Source: GWB2-37-7 sp942492835 (GTDB lineage Bacteria > Bacillota > Clostridia > Lutisporales > Lutisporaceae). From it: a DNA stretch of 64,000 nt. Made by a program: the position numbers and the translations under genes. How positions within the stretch are numbered: the first letter of the stretch is position 1; every line of letters starts with the position of its first letter. The stretch lies in NCBI GenBank assembly GCA_942492835.1, contig OW818645.1, positions 2,170,001-2,234,000 of the forward strand, given 5' to 3'. Positions 61,466-64,000 of the stretch are shown here, piece by piece. A model generated the notes under the pieces. The model saw only the letters and a program-made list of their open reading frames with translations. It ran no database searches and was not told the origin of the DNA.

Positions 61466-62752
61466 ATGAAAAGAAAAAGAGTGGGGACAATTACTCTGGC
61501 AATAGGGCTTATCGTATTGGGCGTATCATTGTTTATCAATAATTATACATCCCTTGTGTTAATGGATATTTACAAATACTGGCCTGTATTGATTATCGGG
61601 GTAGGAATAGAGATGTTTGTATATATGATAATCTACAGACATAACGAAGATGTAAAGTTAAAGATTGACAGTCTATGCATAGTGTTTATATTAATTGCAG
61701 CGATATTTACAAACAACATAAATTTTAAGTTTGGCTCGGAGTTTCCACTTAACATATTTGAAGAAAATTCAATATTAGATGGAATAAAGTACGAAAGCGA
61801 GCTTGAGGAAACAATAATAAAAGATAGTATCTCAAAGGACTATGCCATAAACAAGCTTGAAGTTAAAAACAGCTATGGTGATATAAAGCTGATACCCTAT
61901 GATGAAAAATATGTAAAGGTTGAGGCTCTTGTAAAGATTAGATACAACGATGAAACAGAAGCAAGAGAATATTTAAAGAATGCAATAAAGATAATTGAAG
62001 GTGAAACGACTCAAATATTAGCAGCTGACTATAATGGATCAAATAAGAAAACTTATTCAAGAGCAGTAATAGATTTTGTTATATATGTTCCAAATGAGGT
62101 GTATTCAGATGTAAGCAATAGCTATGGCGACATACAAGCACAAGGGCTTTCTAAGGATTTGGATGTATCCAATCAGTATGGGGACATAGAGGTAAAGGAT
62201 ATAGCAGGCAGTGCTATTGTAAAAAATTCTTTTGGTAAAATAGAAATTATTAATATAGGCGGTAAGGTTGAAGTAGATAATAAAAACGGTGATATAAAGA
62301 CAGATTCTATATCTGGAGATGCAAGACTAGAAACTAGCTTTGGTAAAATTGAAGCCTATAACGTAAAAGGCAGCTTAAACGCAAAAACAAGCAATGGTAA
62401 AATAGATGTAAAGGAAATTAAGGGTGATGCAGAGCTAAGAAGCTCATTTGGAGATATAGATGCAGCGTATATAGATGGCAACTCTATAATCAACAATAAC
62501 AATGGCTCAATAGACGTCAATGAGCTAAAAGGTAATGTACAGATAAAAAATTCATTTGGCGGAATTCGTTTCAGTTCATCAAATTCTGGAAATGCTGATA
62601 TATATGCAAAAACCAACTTTGGTGATATAGATACTAACCTACCCATAAATGTGAAAAAATCAGTAAGTGAGTATACAGCAGAAGGTATAACAGGTGAGGG
62701 TAAATATAAGATTGAGCTTATTACTAACAATGGGGAAATTGATATAAAGTAG
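61466..62752 (+). CDS. DUF4097/LiaF-like membrane protein with beta-solenoid repeats
   Basis: 428 residues. Residues 1-90 hold three to four membrane helices in the LiaI/LiaF-like layout (LIVLGVSLFINNYTSL, YWPVLIIGVGIEMFVYMII). From about residue 135 the protein is made of about 20-residue repeats with alternating cores NSYGDI, NQYGDIEV, NSFGKIEI, KNGDIKT, TSFGKIEA, TSNGKIDV, SSFGDIDA, NNGSIDV, consistent with a DUF4097 beta-helix outside or near the membrane. LiaF relatives regulate envelope stress responses; an ECF sigma gene lies 0.9 kb downstream. Start follows GGAGGG. Confidence 0.85.
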   Translation: MKRKRVGTITLAIGLIVLGVSLFINNYTSLVLMDIYKYWPVLIIGVGIEMFVYMIIYRHNEDVKLKIDSLCIVFILIAAIFTNNINFKFGSEFPLNIFEENSILDGIKYESELEETIIKDSISKDYAINKLEVKNSYGDIKLIPYDEKYVKVEALVKIRYNDETEAREYLKNAIKIIEGETTQILAADYNGSNKKTYSRAVIDFVIYVPNEVYSDVSNSYGDIQAQGLSKDLDVSNQYGDIEVKDIAGSAIVKNSFGKIEIINIGGKVEVDNKNGDIKTDSISGDARLETSFGKIEAYNVKGSLNAKTSNGKIDVKEIKGDAELRSSFGDIDAAYIDGNSIINNNNGSIDVNELKGNVQIKNSFGGIRFSSSNSGNADIYAKTNFGDIDTNLPINVKKSVSEYTAEGITGEGKYKIELITNNGEIDIK

Positions 62753-62888
62753 AGACAATCGGATGAGAGTGGTTTGTATTTTGATACGACCTTTAGCTTT
62801 AAATATTTTGTGACTGTATAGGTATTGTAAAGTTTAGACATATATAATAATATTAAAAAGATAGTAAGCAAAAGAAACGGAGATATGT

Positions 62889-63548
62889 ATGCTGCAAAAT
62901 ATAAAAGCTGTAATTTTTGATGTTGATGGTACATTAGTTGATTCAATGTGGATTTGGAGGCAGGTTGATATCGAATTTCTGTCTAGGCGAGGCATACAGT
63001 TACCTGATGACTTGCAGAAGGATATTGAGGGAGTAAGCTATACTGGTACTGCCGAATATTTTAAAAAGAGATTTTCTCTTCCAGAAAGTGTTGAAGAAAT
63101 AAAGGAAGAATGGCGAGAAATGGCTGATGATTTCTACAATAATAAAATAGCATTAAAGGACGGAGTTAGAGAGGTTTTAACATTTTTTAAAGATAAAGGT
63201 ATGAGGCTTGGGATAGCTACAAGCAACTCCAGAGAGCTTGTAAATACCATGATAACAAGACATAAGCTCAAGCTGTACTTTGATATAATAAGAACCTCCT
63301 GTGAGGTTCCTAGAAGCAAGCCTTACCCAGATGTATATCTACAGGCAGCTAAGGATTTAAGCGTGGAGCCTGAAGACTGTCTGGTGTTTGAAGATACTGT
63401 TGCAGGAGTCAATGCTGCCAAGGCAGCAGGGATGAAGGTCATAGCAATTTATGATAAGCTTTCTGCTGAAGCTCAAGAGTATTTGAAACAGCGGTCAGAC
63501 TTATACATAATGGATTATTATGAATTTTTAAGAGAAGTTACTAATTAG
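62889..63548 (+). CDS. HAD family phosphatase (beta-phosphoglucomutase/phosphatase-like)
   Basis: A 219-residue HAD hydrolase of subfamily IA. Motif I VIFDVDGTLVDSMW with the nucleophile Asp10, a helical cap (about 16-85), motif II GIATSNS, the motif III Lys in RSKPYPDVYLQAA and motif IV CLVFEDTVAGVNAA. The closest resemblance is to beta-phosphoglucomutase and broad sugar-phosphate phosphatases. Substrate unknown. RBS GGAGA. Confidence 0.9.
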   Translation: MLQNIKAVIFDVDGTLVDSMWIWRQVDIEFLSRRGIQLPDDLQKDIEGVSYTGTAEYFKKRFSLPESVEEIKEEWREMADDFYNNKIALKDGVREVLTFFKDKGMRLGIATSNSRELVNTMITRHKLKLYFDIIRTSCEVPRSKPYPDVYLQAAKDLSVEPEDCLVFEDTVAGVNAAKAAGMKVIAIYDKLSAEAQEYLKQRSDLYIMDYYEFLREVTN

Positions 63549-63552
63549 CACA

Positions 63553-63592
63553 TAAGCAGTCATTAAGCAATTATTGACTGCTTAGTTTTTTT
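63553..63592 (+). terminator. Terminator of HAD gene
   Basis: A 10-bp stem TAAGCAGTCA/TGACTGCTTA (63553-63562 with 63575-63584) followed by seven T. Confidence 0.9.
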
Positions 63593-63668
63593 AGGAAATT
63601 TTTTAAAATTGAAGTGTATAAGAGATTTATAACGTCATAAGTAATGTACAGGAAGGTGGTGGTGGGTA

Positions 63669-64000
63669 TTGAAGGATGAAGACATAATAAGATTGATTTT
63701 GAAGGGTGAGGATGAGCTGTACTCTATATTAATTGATAGATACAGTGGAAAGATCTTCTCGACAGCCTACAGCTATACCCATAACCATGAGGAAACGCGA
63801 GATTTGGTTCAGGATATACTGATAAAGGTTTACCAAAACCTCGCCAAATTCAAAGTTGATTCCAAGTTCTCTACCTGGCTTTATAGAGTTGCTGTCAACA
63901 GCTGCATAGACTGGAATCGTAAAAACAATAGCAGAACAATAAAGATTGCTTGGAACTTTGAGGAAAATGATATTCTGAACTCTATAGTGGATGAGAATGC
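63669..64000 (+). CDS. ECF-type RNA polymerase sigma factor, 3' end outside window
   Basis: The first 110 residues of a sigma-70 family extracytoplasmic-function factor of the SigW/RpoE kind. Region 2 is complete: a start like MKDEDIIRLILKGEDELYSIL, then HEETRDLVQDILIKVYQNL and FSTWLYRVAVNSCIDWNRK. Region 4 is beyond the window edge. TTG start at 63669 with AAGGTGG upstream. An anti-sigma gene would be expected next, and the upstream DUF4097 protein may belong to the same envelope-stress system. Confidence 0.9.
   Translation, partial: MKDEDIIRLILKGEDELYSILIDRYSGKIFSTAYSYTHNHEETRDLVQDILIKVYQNLAKFKVDSKFSTWLYRVAVNSCIDWNRKNNSRTIKIAWNFEENDILNSIVDEN

Overview
The window comes from a low-GC, spore-forming Firmicute, most likely a member of the Clostridia. 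The DNA is strongly AT-rich with strong Shine-Dalgarno sequences (GGAGG type). It carries T-box leaders on proS and serS, a PrkA-YhbH-SpoVR sporulation/stress operon, a tungsten/molybdopterin-type aldehyde ferredoxin oxidoreductase, a CD3324-type small regulator, a UPF0182 membrane protein and a type-3 prolyl-tRNA synthetase. No species can be named from the sequence alone. No rRNA, CRISPR array, intact insertion sequence or prophage was seen.

Layout. 1-10.1 kb: the end of a GGDEF-GAF protein, a UPF0182 protein, RNase HI, a DJ-1/PfpI protein, a heterodimeric ABC exporter of the BmrCD kind (minus strand) and a radical SAM protein. 10.2-13.7 kb (minus): an operon of a ThiS/MoaD-like beta-grasp protein ending in Gly-Gly, an ATP-grasp enzyme, a PHP phosphoesterase and a NodB deacetylase with an SLH-like tail, behind a structured leader with a predicted pseudoknot. 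14-19.9 kb (minus): a six-gene redox operon. Four genes resemble multi-subunit amine/amino-acid dehydrogenases (proline dehydrogenase/HcnABC type); they are followed by a four-cluster ferredoxin and an aldehyde ferredoxin oxidoreductase. Together these could oxidise an amine or imino acid and then the released aldehyde. A divergent pdxST pair (PLP synthesis) lies beyond a nested palindrome.

22-33.5 kb is accessory in character: a four-gene ABC transporter with three different permeases, an SGNH hydrolase, two paralogous zinc-ribbon membrane proteins, several small secreted or membrane proteins, and a family of palindromic repeats whose stems covary. It ends in a TPR receptor gene overlapping a small signal-peptide-bearing propeptide gene, laid out like an RRNPP (Rap-Phr-like) quorum-sensing cassette. 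proS with its T-box sits inside this stretch.

33.6-50 kb is mostly housekeeping: acetyltransferase, T-box-serS, two tRNA-Ser genes, lipid kinase, TSCPD protein, TelA-like protein, dUTPase-like protein, PepF, a dipeptidase, prkA-yhbH-spoVR, an HD phosphohydrolase and a histidine kinase. 51.2-54 kb (minus) groups a BrxD-type (DUF2791) ATPase, an unknown coiled-coil protein and a membrane-anchored OmpA-domain protein; this is a candidate uncharacterised system. 54-64 kb holds a lipoprotein, a duplicated NTF2-like protein, a BusR-like GntR-RCK_C regulator next to an NhaC antiporter, rsgA behind a likely attenuator with a 12-codon leader peptide, a CBS-ACT protein, a beta-repeat DUF4097 membrane protein, a HAD phosphatase and the start of an ECF sigma factor.

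All functions are inferred from motifs and family knowledge; no database search was run.
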